NCBI GenBank assembly: GCA_001692895.1
Contig: KV748183.1
Span: 2,976,001 to 3,040,000 of the forward strand
Source of the DNA: Cenococcum geophilum 1.58
Taxonomy: Eukaryota; Ascomycota; Dothideomycetes; Gloniales; Gloniaceae
Direction of reading: 5' to 3'
DNA length: 64,000 nucleotides
The notes beneath the pieces were generated by a model. It saw only the letters and a list, made by a program, of their open reading frames with translations, did no database searches and was not told where the DNA came from. The translations under genes were made by a program, and so were the position numbers. This document shows, one piece after another, positions 1-13,785 of this stretch; the first letter of the stretch is position 1; each line of letters starts with the position of its first letter.

Positions 1-3000
1 ATAGTCTCTTTAGTATTTTAATAGGTTATAGCCCTCCGTATAGCTTATATCTTATTAGTTTATTCCTTTAGCAATCTAAATACTCTTTAGTAACCCTTCT
101 AGCTATCCTCTAGATTTTGTTAATAATATACTCCTCCTAGAGTCTTAACACTAGGCCCGTGGCTCCACTATGTCCTTAAATTAATCCCTTATAAAAGTTT
201 TCCATAAACTACTCTACTATACTTCTTAGAATATACTTTACTTTTCAATTTTTATATATGTCTAACTATAAGTCTTCTAGTTACGCTTTTAGAATCCTTT
301 ATACCTAAAAGCTTTCCGGTATCTTGTAGACTTTCTTTAGTTTATTATCTTCTTAAGTTGCTATAATTTTCGGATAATTGTACCTAATTAATCTATCTAT
401 ATCTTTTCGCAATAAAGCCCCTAATGGCTTTTCTTTATTTTATAGTTTAGCTTTACGGCTTAGAGTATCTGCCCGCGTATTATCTATACCTTTAGTATAC
501 TAAATCTTAAAATAGTATTCCGTAAGCATCTCTACCTATTTAACCTATCTTTAGTTAAGTTCCTTTATTATTAGGAATCCTATTAGGTTCTTATAATCCG
601 TCTTAACTATAAATAGTTTCTCTATACCTTATAAGAATGCTCTTTATTTCTTTAGTGCTATAACTATACCTAATAACTCCTTATTATAGATATTATAGTT
701 TAGTTCTAGTAGTATTATCTTCCAACTATAGTATGCTACTAGATGCTATCTATCTTAATGCCTTTATATAAAGTATGCTTCTAGTATATAGTCTAATATA
801 TCTATTTTTACAACCGTCTCTAGTCCTAGTTAATAGATCTTAAGAACTGGCTCCTAGGTAAACAACTTTTTAACTTTTTTAAAGAGTTTTCTTTACTTAT
901 TTCCCTATACCCATAGTTCTTCTTTCTTTATTAACCGCGTAAATAGCTTAATATCTTTTAACCACTACGCTATAAACCTTTTGCAGTAATTGCAAAACCC
1001 TAAAAACGATCTTAACTATATAACGTTCTCTAGTTCCTACCACTTCACTATAGCCTTAATCTTCTTTAGATCTATACTAAGTTAGCCTAGTTTAATAATA
1101 AATCTAACAAAATCGGTCTTCCTAGTAAAGAACTCGCATTTTTTAATTGCTACTAGCATCTATTCTTTTATAGTCTCTTTAAAACCTATTTAACGTATTC
1201 TCCATATTCTTTCTTACTTATTAAGTAGATAATAATATCGTTAAGATATACTATAACAAATTTATCCAAGTATTCTCTTAATATATTGTTAATACGCTTC
1301 TAGAATATTACTAGTGTGTTTATAAGCCTAAATTGCATAACTAATGGCTTATATAGTCCTTCCTTTAACCTAAAGGCTACCTTCTATTTATCGCCTTCCT
1401 TAATTCTAATCTAATAGTACGCCTATCTCAAATCTATCTTTATAAAGATTTGCGTATTACCTATCCTATCTTAAATTTCGCTAATTAAGGGTAAAGGATA
1501 CCTATCCTTCCTGGTAATGCTGTTTAACTATCTGTAGTCGATATACAGCCTTAGTTTACCATTTTTCTTTAGTATAAATAGTACTGGATAACTCGCTAAT
1601 AACTGCGATAGTCTAATATATCCCTTTTATAGATTTTCCTAGATAAACTCTTTTAACACTCTACCTTCTTCTTTAGTAAGCTTATAGATTAAAAAAAACT
1701 TTAGACTTATTCCTAGTTCCAACTCTATCTTATAATCCTATACTACATATTCTAATAGCTTTTCGCTTTCTAGTAACCATAGTTTTTTTGCCATACTTAT
1801 AGTATCTCTTTAGTATATAACTTAGTCCTTTTTCTATTTCTTTATAGGTTGCTCCTACTTAGTACTATACCAACTTAGCTTATTATCGCGTCTTACGGCG
1901 TCAAGTATCCCTAATATCGACCTAACCTATAACCCAATCAATTCTTAGATTATATTCCTATAACTAAGGCATGCCTAATACTACCTCATCCCGTCCCAAT
2001 AGTAGGATATTAAAAGACATCTCAATTTATCTTCCTTTAATAGTTATCTAAATAGGTCCTGTTTTAAGATTAATAATCCCTCCTCTATAGGTTATTAGAT
2101 CTCCTAAAATCATAACTAATAGGTAAAGTTACTCCTTTTATCTATAAGGTAGTCCCATTCTCTTAACTACTGTTAGTAAGATATAGTTTCGCGTTGCTCT
2201 ACTATCTATTAGCGCTTCAAACTACTAATCTTGCCAATTAATTCATAAATTTAGGTGTTGTCCTTAAATTCCTTTAAGGGTCTAAGGCTCTACTACTGGC
2301 TCCCTCTAGTCCCGTAGGCCTCTACTTTTCCTAACTATTAGCTGCTTAATCCTAGTATACTTAGCTCGCTCTTTGGCCAATGCCTAGTTCGCTTTTTATC
2401 TTTAATATACCATAGACACGTATTTTCTAAGCATTCCTACTACTATTGTCTATCTAAGCATTTTTCCGTAAGAAATCTTCCTGGTTAAAGTACTAAACTT
2501 CCTTCCTCTTGGACTTCTGCTAGATGCCATCTATATATATATTTAGTATTCCTATACTATTACTTATCTATTATCCAGTATATCCTTATAGGGTATTTCT
2601 AATTCTTTTCCTTCGGATTCTTATACATTTCGCATATATTATCCACGCACGCAATCTATAATAACGTGTGGTATGCTAGGTGCTTTAGGTCAACTCTTAG
2701 CTCGTCTTCGTCCCTAAGTTTAAACATTTATTATGCTGATCTAAACGTTATAACTTTATTTATAGGTACTAAGATACGCCTCTCGCTTCTCTAGTCCTCT
2801 AAACATTCCTCTAGATTCTTTAATATTATAATTAAGGCTCCTTTAATATACGTTATAGCCTTCTCTATAATCGGGTGGTCCTAGATAACTTTTTTATCTA
2901 ACTATATATAGAAATCTTCCCACTTATCATTATGCCTTTGCCTATACCACTTTTAGTATAGTTACTAGAGTATATACAGTCTATCCATAAGGAAGTATCT

Positions 3001-5749
3001 TCTTATCGCTGCATCGTGACAGCCTTTTATATATCGTTCTTCAAACCTAGTTAGAATCTTTAAATCCTCTTCATTTTCTAGTTCGGTAAGCTACTTAGCT
3101 CTTAATATACCTGCTCTCGGCCTATTAGTAATTCTTTATACTAGTGCTTTGTCCTTCATACGTCCTAATATGCTAAATCTCTTATCTAGTTTCTATTCTT
3201 GCTATGTAATAATTCTTTACCTAAACTCTTCTATGGTTTCTTTTAGTCTACGCCTTACGCTTTAATCCTCAAAGTCATCTTACTTCTTAATCCTAGTATT
3301 AAACTTTCAATCTTTAGGCTGAACACTGCGTTCCCTTAGTAAGTCCTCTAGGTTTATATATCTATCTCCCAGTCTAGTTACTATTTACACTGCAGATTCT
3401 CTAATTTATAAAGAAGCTCCTTACCTCTTGCTTATAGGTGTTCTAATTTATATCCCAAATTCTTAACCTCTTAGATTCTTTAATCCTAAGCTTACTTCTA
3501 ACTTAAGCTTAGCTCCCGCCTTAGTCTAACTAGGCGTTTATAGTGTTCTTATCTTATCTTAAGAGTCTTAAATCTTACTTATCTTGTCTTAAGAGTCTTA
3601 TACCTATAGGAAACTCTATCCCAAGCTTATTCGTATATTTTTAAACTAAGCTGCTACCCTACTCCATCGGTTTTCGTCCATTGTAGGTCCTTAGGTGTGC
3701 CTTATCTCGTCTTAAGAATCTTAGTTATCTCTTATCTCATCATAAGAATCTTAAGCCTTTAGCTTTTTGCCTTTATTAAGTGCTAAAGTGGTTCGCTGTC
3801 TTACTTCTCTTGCGTCTTATAAAGCGATAGACATAATATCTAGTGGGGTTTTAATCCCTACTAATATTCCTTATTCTATAGTGGAATCATCCTCTGCCTT
3901 TAGTATAATATCTTTAAGGTCTACTCGCTCCTAGTAAGCGGCCTTTACTACCTTATTATTACGGAATATTTTGCCTAGGTCGAATTCATCATCCTTAATA
4001 TCCGATTTACGAACTAGTTTATTAGTTCCTCTATATCCTATAGGTACTAGCTCTTATAGCTAATAGCTTATACTATACTTAGTATCCTTATAAATTTGGT
4101 ATGCGTTATTATAACAAAACGCAAAACTTCTAATTAAACATTCTTTTGTTCCTCGCAGCATATTATTATCCCTCTGTACATATATATCGTCTACTAGTCT
4201 TATGCCTTTTACTATATAGTAACTCTGCCCACTTTTATAGTCTCTAACGTAATAACCTTATTTTCCGCAATTTATGTAAGCTCCTTCTTTAAACCATTTC
4301 TCTTACTATAGAGTCCGCCTAAATGTCTTCTGCTATTAAAATCCCTAATTCGGCCTTTACTCCTTAGACCTTTAATCACTTAATCCTTATCCTCTGGGTT
4401 TCCCTAGTTTGCTCCATCTCTTATAGGCTTCTTTAGTACCGCTTAGGTCTATTGGCTTTACGCCATACCATAGTTTCTAACTTAGCTTTTATTATTGCGT
4501 ACTCTACGCCTTATATAACTATAAAACTCTATCCTAGCCTCTCTTAGCCTGTTCCCTTTAGTAGATCCAATTATTAATCTTAATCACCTAATCTATTAGT
4601 TCCCTTAGGGTGTTCGCATCTTCTATTAGAATAATTACGTCCTAGACTTTAGCCTTAAGTCCCTATTTATACTATACCATAAGCGCCCTATTATTCCACT
4701 CTACTTATATTGCTAGTATCTAGAACTATATTATATATTTAATTGCTAAAGTCCGTTATACAAGGTTCTAAAGTTTTCTTTCCGCTATAGTTATTTCTTC
4801 TAGGTCTCTAAATATCTGCGTAAGTCGTTCTATAAATCCTTCCTAACTTAAGAATATAAATCGCATATCTTAGTTAGTGGTCGTCATTCCGTTTGCCTAT
4901 ATCTCCGTAAGGTAAGGTTTAAACCACTTAAGTGCTTTTCCTAATAAAAATAGTCCTGCGTAGGCTATCCAATCCACGGGTGTAGGTAACTTTACTCCTT
5001 CCTATAAGACCTTAAAGTACATCTACGTAAGGAATCCTTTAAGCTTCAACCTCTCTCCTATAAATCTCTTAATTAATAGTAGCTTAATCTTTACTACTCC
5101 TATCCCGTTAAGTCTTTCTTCTATTACTATATTATTAGCTATTAGCTAGTCAACTATTTCCTATAGCTGTCCGACCGTTATAGGTTGCTATAAGTCAGTA
5201 TCTGCTATACTAGTATCACCTCCTGTCCTTAAAGTAGTTGTTACCATTAATAGCATTATAGTAGCTGCTTTTAGTAGCATGTTATTCGACTTCTTATATT
5301 AATACTGTAACTAGGTAGTAATTGTGTAACGAAACCTTATAGCAAGAACTACAATAGGCTCGTTATTGGGCTAGGTATATAGGAAATACAAGTATAAAAG
5401 TCAACAACGTAATAACAACTAGTGGAGTGGTTGCCTAACAGATTAACTCTAATTATATTCTGAGAATTACTACGAGGAAGGAACTATCTAGGTAGGGATT
5501 AAAAGTCCTTAAATACACAACCGTACTCCTATAAGAGTTGTTGCTCTATCTACTCTGTCTGCTCTATTTACTCTATTATAAATCCCACAGATTACACAGA
5601 TTATACAGATCACATCACGTGACTCTACTTACCATTCCTCGTCACATGGTTCTATCGGCTCTATCCTAGACCGTGCCTAAATTAACCAACTAGCTTCTTC
5701 CGTCTCTTCTCTAAGTAGTTATAATATTGTACTTAAAGCGTCCGTAATA
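1..5749 (-). mobile_element. Ty3/gypsy LTR retrotransposon copy A, decayed, cut by window edge
   Basis: This is a minus-strand relic. Read on that strand it runs LTR (5749-5325), gag-like region (about 5300-2300), protease region (about 2200), reverse transcriptase (about 1650-1000), RNase H (about 780-420) and the start of integrase, where the window ends. The assignment rests on near-base-by-base similarity to copy B (12455-20276). The shared RT stretch lies at 1380-1560 here and 16560-16680 there. It is AT-rich and TA-rich with very many breaks, so it is a fossil. It carries no insertions at the two sites where B was entered, so it supplies the empty-site sequences for both events. Confidence 0.85.
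5325..5749 (-). repeat. 5' LTR of gypsy copy A
   Basis: About 425 bp matching the reverse complement of 19856-20276. The inner end reads TGTAAC on the plus strand and the outer end is near 5747. The matching 3' LTR lies outside the window. The outer edge is placed by alignment with copy B and may be off by a few bases. Confidence 0.75.
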
Positions 5750-6715
5750 TCTTTAAATTTCCCTCTTAACCTAACCTTTAACTTATATATATAAAGTATT
5801 TATATTAACAAATATCTCTAGTGCCTTATTTAGGTTTACCTTCGTCATTATATTTACTAGGTTATTTTAGCTATTAATCTATTAAATCTTAAAGAGTTCT
5901 TAACGCTTATAGGATTGCTAAAGTACCATAATATTAATTATAAGACGCTTCTCCTTTATAGTGCCAAGCTTAACTAAACACTTATAGAGGGAGTATAAGT
6001 CGGTGCACATAATTATAGGAATAGCGGGAATTTCGAGTTAATCCGTAATTATCTTAAGGGTAGTTCTAATTGCAATTACTATATTAACTCCGCTAACTAT
6101 TCCATATATCTCTAACGCTAGAACGCTTTAAATAATGCGTTTGCTTTTAGTTAAGCTCTAATAGATAAGGTTGCCGTAGATTATAAAGTTATTCTCTCTA
6201 GTAGATTTATTTGTAATAATAATCTTATATCCTAACTAGGAGCTAAAATCTTTATTATTAGCGAACGATCTATTAATAAACACGAAGATCTTAGCAGTAG
6301 GGAGATTAATAGGTATATAGAGTAGCCCTTAGTTAAGATAATTCATCTACTAAAAAAGGCGCTTATTTAAAGCAAGAACGTTATCCTTAGTTAGTTCCTA
6401 GTATTAGGCGGCAATAGAGAGATTAAAGGAAGCCTTAGGTTAATAGATAAAAGCAACATAAGCCCCATAAGCGCGTTATTCCATATATCCTTATTTTAGA
6501 GAATTAACGTTAATAATATCGATCTTCTTACCTTAACCCTTCTGGCGTAAAGTAATAGAATCCTTATTTATAGAAAGGATACATCTATTAAAGAGCAATG
6601 GTGTTATTAAATTAAGTCTTTCCTTTAGCTTTACTATAAGATTTGCCTTTACTAGCTTATCTTCTTTAAGAGCTAAGAATTGGTTATCTCCTAAGATAAT
6701 TATATTGTTAGTTTA

Positions 6716-6897
6716 TGTCACAGTACGTGCGGACTGTCAAGGTACGATGTACGAGGTGACTGTATATGATTGACAAACGATGTCGTGTGAAGATCTATGT
6801 AGGAGGTGAGGTGGTATATATACACGTCGCTCAGGGGTCAGGTCCGTGCTCATGCATACGCGTAGCCATAACAACGCGTCAGGTCAGTGCCGTGACA
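6716..6897. repeat. Left LTR of the TRIM-like element
   Basis: 182 bp, TGTCAC...GTGACA, identical by eye to 7771-7952. It contains the start of a small open frame that is duplicated in the other LTR and is not considered a gene. Confidence 0.9.
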
Positions 6898-7190
6898 GTA
6901 CATCCCTCCCCAACAAGGCGAGCTCCTGTGAGCCAAGTGACGGCAGTAAAAACAGAGGTAAAAAAAAATAGACCATATATCCTCATCCTTCCAGTCCTCA
7001 AAGGTTCTCNTCCTTCCAGTCCTTAAAGGTCCTCGTCCTTACAGTCCTCAGACCCTCCTACCTATATCCCTACTACATCGCTCTCCGCTAGTGCTCGTCT
7101 CGAGCACTAAATAAAGCCGAAGGCGAAGGGGTAAAACGGGGGAGACGAAAAAAAATGTAACCGCGGGGCGTATTGCGGATATTAACTCTC

Positions 7191-7311
7191 AAAAGGCTCA
7201 GGGTACGGAGATCGAGGTATAGATTCAACAGGCTCGGAGTACGGAGATCAAGGTTAAGACGTAGACTCAAAAGGCTCAGAGTACGGAGATCGAGGTTAAA
7301 ACGTAGATTCT
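7191..7311. repeat. Three imperfect ~40-bp tandem units inside the TRIM-like element
   Basis: Units begin near 7191, 7229 and 7269. Each contains AGGCTC, then GTACGGAGATC, then AGGTT and an AAGACGTAG-like tail. Confidence 0.7.
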
Positions 7312-7411
7312 TATCGCGGTAAACTTGAAGTAGTATCTATACAAATTCAAAGACGGAGACGGAGACGAGATCGTAACCCATAGTCTTACACTGTAATCAA
7401 GACACAAGGAA

Positions 7412-7612
7412 CATAGCCCGCAGGGTGTCTCCCTACAGCCGGCTTAGAAACTTGGACGTGAAGCAGTAGCATGGCTAGATACGGAGACTCGGAGACTAAA
7501 ACAGAGAAACCATAGCCCGCAGGGTGTCTCCCTGCTGCCAGCCTAGGAAACTCAAACTAAGAAGAGAAACTATAGCCCGCAGGGTGTCTCCCTACTACCA
7601 GCTTAGAAACTT
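7412..7612. repeat. Three dispersed units with core ATAGCCCGCAGGGTGTCTCC
   Basis: The core occurs at about 7413, 7512 and 7572. Each is followed by a CT-rich CAGC-type segment and a TTAGAAACT-like tail. The spacing is irregular, so this is not a simple tandem array. Confidence 0.75.
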
Positions 7613-7770
7613 AAAGAGGAGACCGGTTTGAATGGATTTAACATGCAGAGATTGTTGTAGAACGAGGGTAAGAATCCCGCCCGGGGTAGGGTAGCTTTAG
7701 AAACGTGGCTTTGGAAACGTGGCTTTGGAAACGAGGCCCTACCAGGGGCGTATAAGATGACACGACATAC

Positions 7771-7952
7771 TGTCACAGTACGTGCGGACTGTCAAGGTAC
7801 GATGTACGAGGTGACTGTATATGATTGACAAACGATGTCGTGTGAAGATCTATGTAGGAGGTGAGGTGGTATATATACACGTCGCTCAGGGGTCAGGTCC
7901 GTGCTCATGCATACGCGTAGCCATAACAACGCGTCAGGTCAGTGCCGTGACA
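7771..7952. repeat. Right LTR of the TRIM-like element
   Basis: 182 bp, identical by eye to 6716-6897, followed directly by the GTTTA target duplicate at 7953-7957. Confidence 0.9.
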
Positions 7953-10900
7953 GTTTATATGCCGACGATTCTAAATAGAGTTCCTATAGTTATAATAAGA
8001 AAGTAGGGATCGAATATAGAAGTAGTTATCAAAAGCTTCTCTTTGTGGTGCTTACTATAAGTAGCCCACTAATAAGTTCCTGCCTCTGCAATTCCATATA
8101 ATGGCTTAAGCATAACCATAATCGTGTCTTCAGGATACTGGTGGCGAATTTGCTCCAGAAGGTATGCCAATATTAAGCGCTAAAGGTGCATCTTTAATTA
8201 GGTGTAGGCTTAAGTAATATCTTACAAATAAACTACCATTCTATTCTTTATTAAGAAGGGAGCTAATATAACAATAACTTACTAACTAGCTCGTTAAATT
8301 ATAGGAGATTATATAAGGATCATCTCTTTATTATTATCGTTGTAACCTTAGATAATAAGCCTTAATTTCTTAAATAGGGCGTTAGTAGCTTTACCCTTAA
8401 TCTTATTAACCATTCTTAACTTAAAGATGCGAACTCCATCGAACTTAGTAGGGTCATATTTCTTAAATTTAAAGACTCCTCTTGCGATAAGACCGTCAAT
8501 CTCCTACTTATTAGATGCTTAGAAAGAAGCTCCTGGGGTTATAATACGACCTTCCTTTTAGAGCTATTTTGCGAGCTTAAAGTTAGCCTTCTCTTTAGCT
8601 ATTATAAAGGCCATTAATAACTTAACTCTACTCTCTATAGCAGCAACGAATTGCTCTTTAAAATTAATAAGATGTTAGCGATTTTATAATCCCTTTAGGC
8701 GACCTCTACCGCGTTATAGTTGCGGCACGTCTACTATAATTATATTAGGATTACAGTCGCCTTCTAGGGCATGTTAATTGTGGTTCTCCTCTAGGGCATC
8801 TTTTAGGGCATCTTTTAGGGCATCCTGTAAAGGCTCGGAACTGTTATCTTTATAGTAGGGCCTAATAACAGTTAAACGGAATTAAGTAGGTCTATAGGGC
8901 ATCTAAAGAGTATAAGTTTAACTATTAATTATAATAAGTTTATATAGGCCTAACCATCCTCCCTTTTCACGCCATACCCGTACTTTAGATTAGAGTGGTA
9001 GATTAAGCGTAGTTAAGGTATTTAGGCCATTTCTTATTTCTAGTGCGTTATTAACCTAGCGCGTAGCGTATAGACGTCGTACCTTCTTTATTGCTTTGCG
9101 AATAGCCTTAGCTTATTATATAATAGAGGGAGATAGTAGAGAATTGTTAGTTATTTAAGGGTAGGCGCTAAAGACTAGTAATATAGGTATAAGTCTATCC
9201 GGGCCAGCGGAATCGTTAATAGCTTTAACAGCCATTTGTAAGGTAAGTTCTTCGCTAGCGTCCTTTAGTTTTAAAGAGATAATCTTATATACGCGGCGTA
9301 ATAGCGTATAATATCGCTCCACTTTTTTAATACTATTATATACCTTAATAGGGACTTCCTTAACCTTAATTGCTATTGCCTTTATTTATTATCGGAACTC
9401 TATAAATAAAAAGTTCTTTCCTACGTTATAAATAATTTAATTAGGGGGTCCTAGGTAGACATTAATCTAGTATAACTAAAGGGTATCCCATGCGTTTCTA
9501 GCTAATATATCCCTTAAGAAACATGCGGCTTAAAAGGAGGTTAATAAGTTAATAGCTTAGAGGACTAGCTTGCCGTTAAGATATATAACATTAATAATAA
9601 TACAGAAGTTAAAGTCATAGTTATCTTTAAGGGTGAACTTAAATCGGCCAGGGGACTTCTGGTTCATTTAGTAGTAATAGCAGTACTTTATAAGATGCTT
9701 AATTGCCTTAACCTTAACTTTATAACCTACTCGTTAAAGAACCCTAAGCAGTTAGTAAACGGATAGGTGGCTAAAACAACGGTATAGTTAACGTAGCTCT
9801 AACTTAGTTAAGTGATTTTAAGTAACGCTCCTTTCTAGTTATTAGAGGAGCAACTAAGGGTAACCCTACTTGCGTATAACGGGCACCCAATTATCTCCCT
9901 AAATAAGTATGTTCTTAAGGTTATCGAGCTTAACGCCTAATTTATCTATATCTTAGATATAGAATAGGAACGGGGTATTCGCGGGAATAATATAGAAGGT
10001 AATATATCCTAATGGGGTTTGGACCTTAATTATGCTAAGAGAGATTATAGTACCCTTATTAAAGCGAATTATATATTAGCCTGCCGTTAATTAGTCGATT
10101 TAAACAGAGCTATTAAGCTACTAAAGAGCTTAAACTTGAGGTTCTCCTACTATAGATACTCCTGCGGCTCTAGTATCTGGCATAATACTATAGAAGATAT
10201 TCACTAAGTATTTGTTATTAAAGAAGAACGCGGAACTTTCCTTTAGCTTATTAAAGATATCTAACTTTATAACAGAATGGAACGTAGATTAATCATTAAG
10301 GATAGCAACGGTTTATATGCCATTTACCTCACTATACTTAGTAAAGTATTAGTCGGGAGAGTAGTCCTTAATATCTATATCTATAAGAAGCTATTTAGCC
10401 TTATCAACCTTATCCTTAAGGTCTTCTATGCCTTTATATTGGACCAGAAAGCTTTGGAAGTAGGCCGCAGTAACCTTACAATTTCTAACATTTCTCGCAC
10501 TTTGTCGGAACTTGTTATATACCTCCTTTTACTTATTAAAAGAGTGTCTATTTAACTAGCAATTTAGCTTCTTATAAACGTAGCACTTCTTCTAACAGTT
10601 GTTCCGAAATAAACCTCTATAAGGACCTCTATAATTACTTCATAGTCGACGTTAATTATACCCTCTACCGTATCCCCTACTCCGGCCACTATATATTTAA
10701 TTAGTTTAGTTATAATTATATTAGTCTGGAATCCCGGTTTAAATAGGGTTTTTAATATAGAATTATTAGGGTTTTTATATTTATATTACAGTGCCTATAG
10801 CAGAGCGTAGTTCGGCATATACTCCTTTAAATGTATTTATAGGTTTATATAGCGCTAAGTTACACTTAGGAACGCTATAGTATGCTAAGATAACCTAGTC

Positions 10901-12389
10901 CCTTAGACTGTTCTTATTTTAGTAGGTTTTAGTAAGACCATATTAGATTTTTTAGAGTTTATTAAAGAGTAGTTAAAGACACTCTAGGTAAGTCATTATT
11001 GGGTTAAAAGCAATAACTCTCTAGAATATAGTCTCCCGCCATTTAAATATATAGAGTTAGCAATTCTTATTAGTTTTAAAGTAGGCTCTAGTAAGCTAAA
11101 GCATTATATTAAAGCTATAGTTTTTACCTACAATATAGTTATAATAAAACATTGCCGCCCGTCCCTTTAATATAATAGAGAAAGTATAATAGAACTAGTA
11201 GCGTTAAATTCCAACCTTATTACAGCAGTTATAAAAGACTTATAGTTTTACTCTAAGTATATTATATAATTCTCCTCTAAACTTCTTCTCTTCGTCCAAA
11301 TATACCTTTATTAGATTTATAACTTTTTAAGATAAAGGCTTATCGGTTGGCTAGAATAGAGGAGTTAAAGGTAGTAGAGGTAAAGGAAGAGCACCTCTAG
11401 GTAGGAAAGCACCTTTAGGTAGGAGAGTAGCGTTTTAGGGGTTTCGTTCTAAATTAAAGTTGCCTTCTAAAGAATATAGGTTAGTTTTAGGTTTCCATAG
11501 TTAACGTATAATCTTAGCTTCCGTCTATACTAGTTCTTCTATACTAGTAAGAACGGCGTAAATATTACTAGTAATTAGGTTACCGTCCTTAGTAACGTAT
11601 ACCCTATTCCTTTAAAGGGAGTCTCAAAAATCCCAAATAATATTAACATTACTAAGTACCTAGGTGTCGGCGGTCTATCCTATAAAATCCTCCCTAAAGT
11701 ATTCCCATAACTATAAATCGGCGTAGTGGCTATCTTAGTAAAATAGAATATAGTATAGGAGAAAGTTATTAACTTATTTTGCGGTATAGGTTGTTATATT
11801 AAAGGTAAATATATCCTAATCTTTATTAATAAGTTTCGCGTATATAGCTACCCCTAGTAGTAAGGAGTCTCTCTAGTTATTCAGAATGGCCATAGTTATA
11901 TCTTTAAAGGAAGGGAATATTGGTGGTATAGGGATTGTTATTTAGTACGCGTTTATAACATATATTTGCGATTATAGGGCTTAGGACTAGTTCTAGCCTT
12001 AAATCGCGAAGACTTATAAAGCGTGTTATTCTGCGTAATAGACGCAAGAATCTATAATCTAGGGAAGGCTTAGGACCAGTTCTGGCCTTTAGATCCTTAG
12101 ATTTATAGAAGAGTTCTATTTAAGGTTTAGGACCAGTTCTAACCTTAAAAGACAGCTTCCCTTAGCACAAGTAGCACTAATATAGTGGCTCGTCTCTTCT
12201 TAGTAAATACCTAGCTGTTCTATAGCATAACTATAAAGTTAACCACTAATTAGTGTTGGTTATATAAGGGGGATATCACGTAGCTATAGTTCGTAGATAG
12301 TATAATAATTGTTATTCTTTTTATTCCAAGAAAGGGGAAGGGTAAGAAACTTAAGGTTCCTTACCACGCTAGTGCCGCGGCAACACGTG

Positions 12390-12432
12390 ACGGCAACTTG
12401 CCTTACGTGACGGCAATTTGCCGCATATGGCG
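12390..12432. repeat. Three 20-bp tandem units near the copia-1 terminus
   Basis: The units read roughly CACGTGACGGCAACTTGCC, TTACGTGACGGCAATTTGCC and GCATATGGCGGCAATTTGCC. They lie in what should be the 5' LTR of copia-1, just inside its outer end. Confidence 0.7.
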
Positions 12433-13084
12433 GCAATTTGCCCTATTCCCAACAATATTAAAGACAAAAAGCGAACTAAGTATTGGCCTAAGTTGGACTA
12501 AGTATAAATAGGATCTAGCAGCCAATAGTTAGGAAAAGTAGAGGCCTATAGGACCAAAGGGAGCTAGTAGTAGAGCCTTAGACCCTTAAAGGAATTTAAG
12601 GACAATACCTAAATTTATAAGTTAAGTGGTAAGATTAATAGTTTAAGGCATTAATAGATAGTGGAGCAATAAGGAACCATATCTCACTAGCAGCAGTTAA
12701 AAGAATAGGGTTACTACACCGGTAGAAGGAATGTTCTTACCTATTAGTGACGATTTTAGGAGATCCGATAGCCTATAAAGGAGGCATTATTAATCTTAAA
12801 ATAGGACCTATTTAGTTAACTATTAAAGGAAGATAAGTTGAGATGTCTTTTGATATATTACCATTAGGGAATAATAAGGCATTATTAATCTTAAAATAGG
12901 ACCTATTTAGTTAACTATTAAAGGAAGATAAGTTAAGATGTCTTTCGATATATTACCATTAGGGAATGATAAGGCAGTATTAGGAATGCCTTAGTTACAG
13001 GAATATAATCTAAAGATTAATTGGGTTATAGGTTAGGTCAATATTAGGAATACTTAACGCCGTAAAATGCAATAATAAGCTAAG

Positions 13085-13251
13085 TGTCGGAACGTTAATC
13101 ACGTGACGTAGTCACAAGACTACAAAGCGAGACTAACTGTCTGACCTTGGAGCAACCCCTTTCTTCTAACAATCAACTACCAACTTCAACACCGCATACG
13201 TACCACTATAAGTGATATTCGTGCACGTTGATAAAGAGAGTTATACCGACA
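13085..13251. repeat. Left LTR of the 3.1-kb nested element
   Basis: 167 bp with 6-bp terminal inverted repeats TGTCGG/CCGACA. It contains a CACGTGACG motif near its left end. Confidence 0.88.
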
Positions 13252-13292
13252 CTGATTAGTAGACGTACAGATCAGGAAATACGCAATAGCAA

Positions 13293-13720
13293 AGCTCGAA
13301 ACCACGCATTAGCTTAACTGCTAACGCGTTAGATCGCAGAGCTATCGCCCTATTTTAGTTAAAGGAGAAAGCTACGTTACCCTCGAAGCTCAAGACCATG
13401 TATCAGCTTGCTGACGCGTAAGATCGCCTAAAGAATTGTATCTTTACTTAGAGAGAGCTACGTCACCCCTTAAAGCTCAAGACCACGCATTAACTTAACT
13501 GTTAACGCGTTAGATCGCCTAGAGGACCTTAAAGCTCGAGACTACGTATCAGCTTAACTGCTGACGTGTAAGATCGCCTAGAGGACCGTATCTTTGCTAA
13601 GAATTGTCTACAGTGTCTAAGAACTGTAGATTCGTTGATAGGACACGTATATACCTGGAAGACACTACCCTCGAAGCTCGAGACCACGTATCAGCTTAAC
13701 CGCCAACGCGTTAGATCGCC
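13293..13720. repeat. Five copies of a ~48-bp unit in the 3.1-kb element
   Basis: Units at about 13293, 13386, 13478, 13532 and 13673. Each runs AAGCTCGAGACCACG, then AGCTTAACTGC, then AACGCGTTAGATCGCC. They are separated by spacers that also repeat in part (ATCTTTACTAAGAATCGTC-like). Confidence 0.75.
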
Positions 13721-13785
13721 TAGAGGATTATATCTTTACTAAGAATCGTCTTTAGTCTTTAAAAACTGTAGATTTGTTAAGGGGA

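Larger units (their letters stand above)
6716..7952. mobile_element. Short-LTR non-coding element (TRIM-like), structurally whole
   Basis: 1,237 bp bounded by two 182-bp direct repeats that look identical by eye. Each repeat starts TGTCAC and ends GTGACA. The target duplication is GTTTA (6711-6715 and 7953-7957). The 873-bp interior has no pol-like frame, but it has two families of internal repeats and one N near 7010. The size, short LTRs, 5-bp duplication and lack of coding capacity fit a TRIM-class non-autonomous LTR element. Identical LTRs and a much less AT-rich composition than the surrounding copia relic mean it arrived late, after most of the decay of its host element. No convincing tRNA-primed binding site or polypurine tract was recognised. 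Confidence 0.85.
5750..12454 (-). mobile_element. Ty1/copia LTR retrotransposon, decayed (copia-1)
   Basis: A minus-strand relic interrupted by the short-LTR element at 6716-7952. Reverse transcriptase/RNase H sequence lies at about 5780-6710 and 7960-8950, integrase at about 9000-10000, a zinc-knuckle-like Gag segment near 10590, and the rest of gag up to about 12150. The low-coordinate end resembles the 3' part of the second copia element near 40500-40650. The outer end at 12454 starts TGTTGG on the minus strand and abuts ATATT of gypsy B, which is intact at 2404-2408 of copy A, so the element inserted into B. Its 3' LTR is not visible because gypsy A interrupts the element at about 5750. 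It is broken many times and has no usable reading frame. Confidence 0.75.

Noticed and set aside
6766-8006. Duplicated small open frames starting MIDKRCRVKIYV
   Set aside because: They are the same LTR sequence read twice, not a gene.
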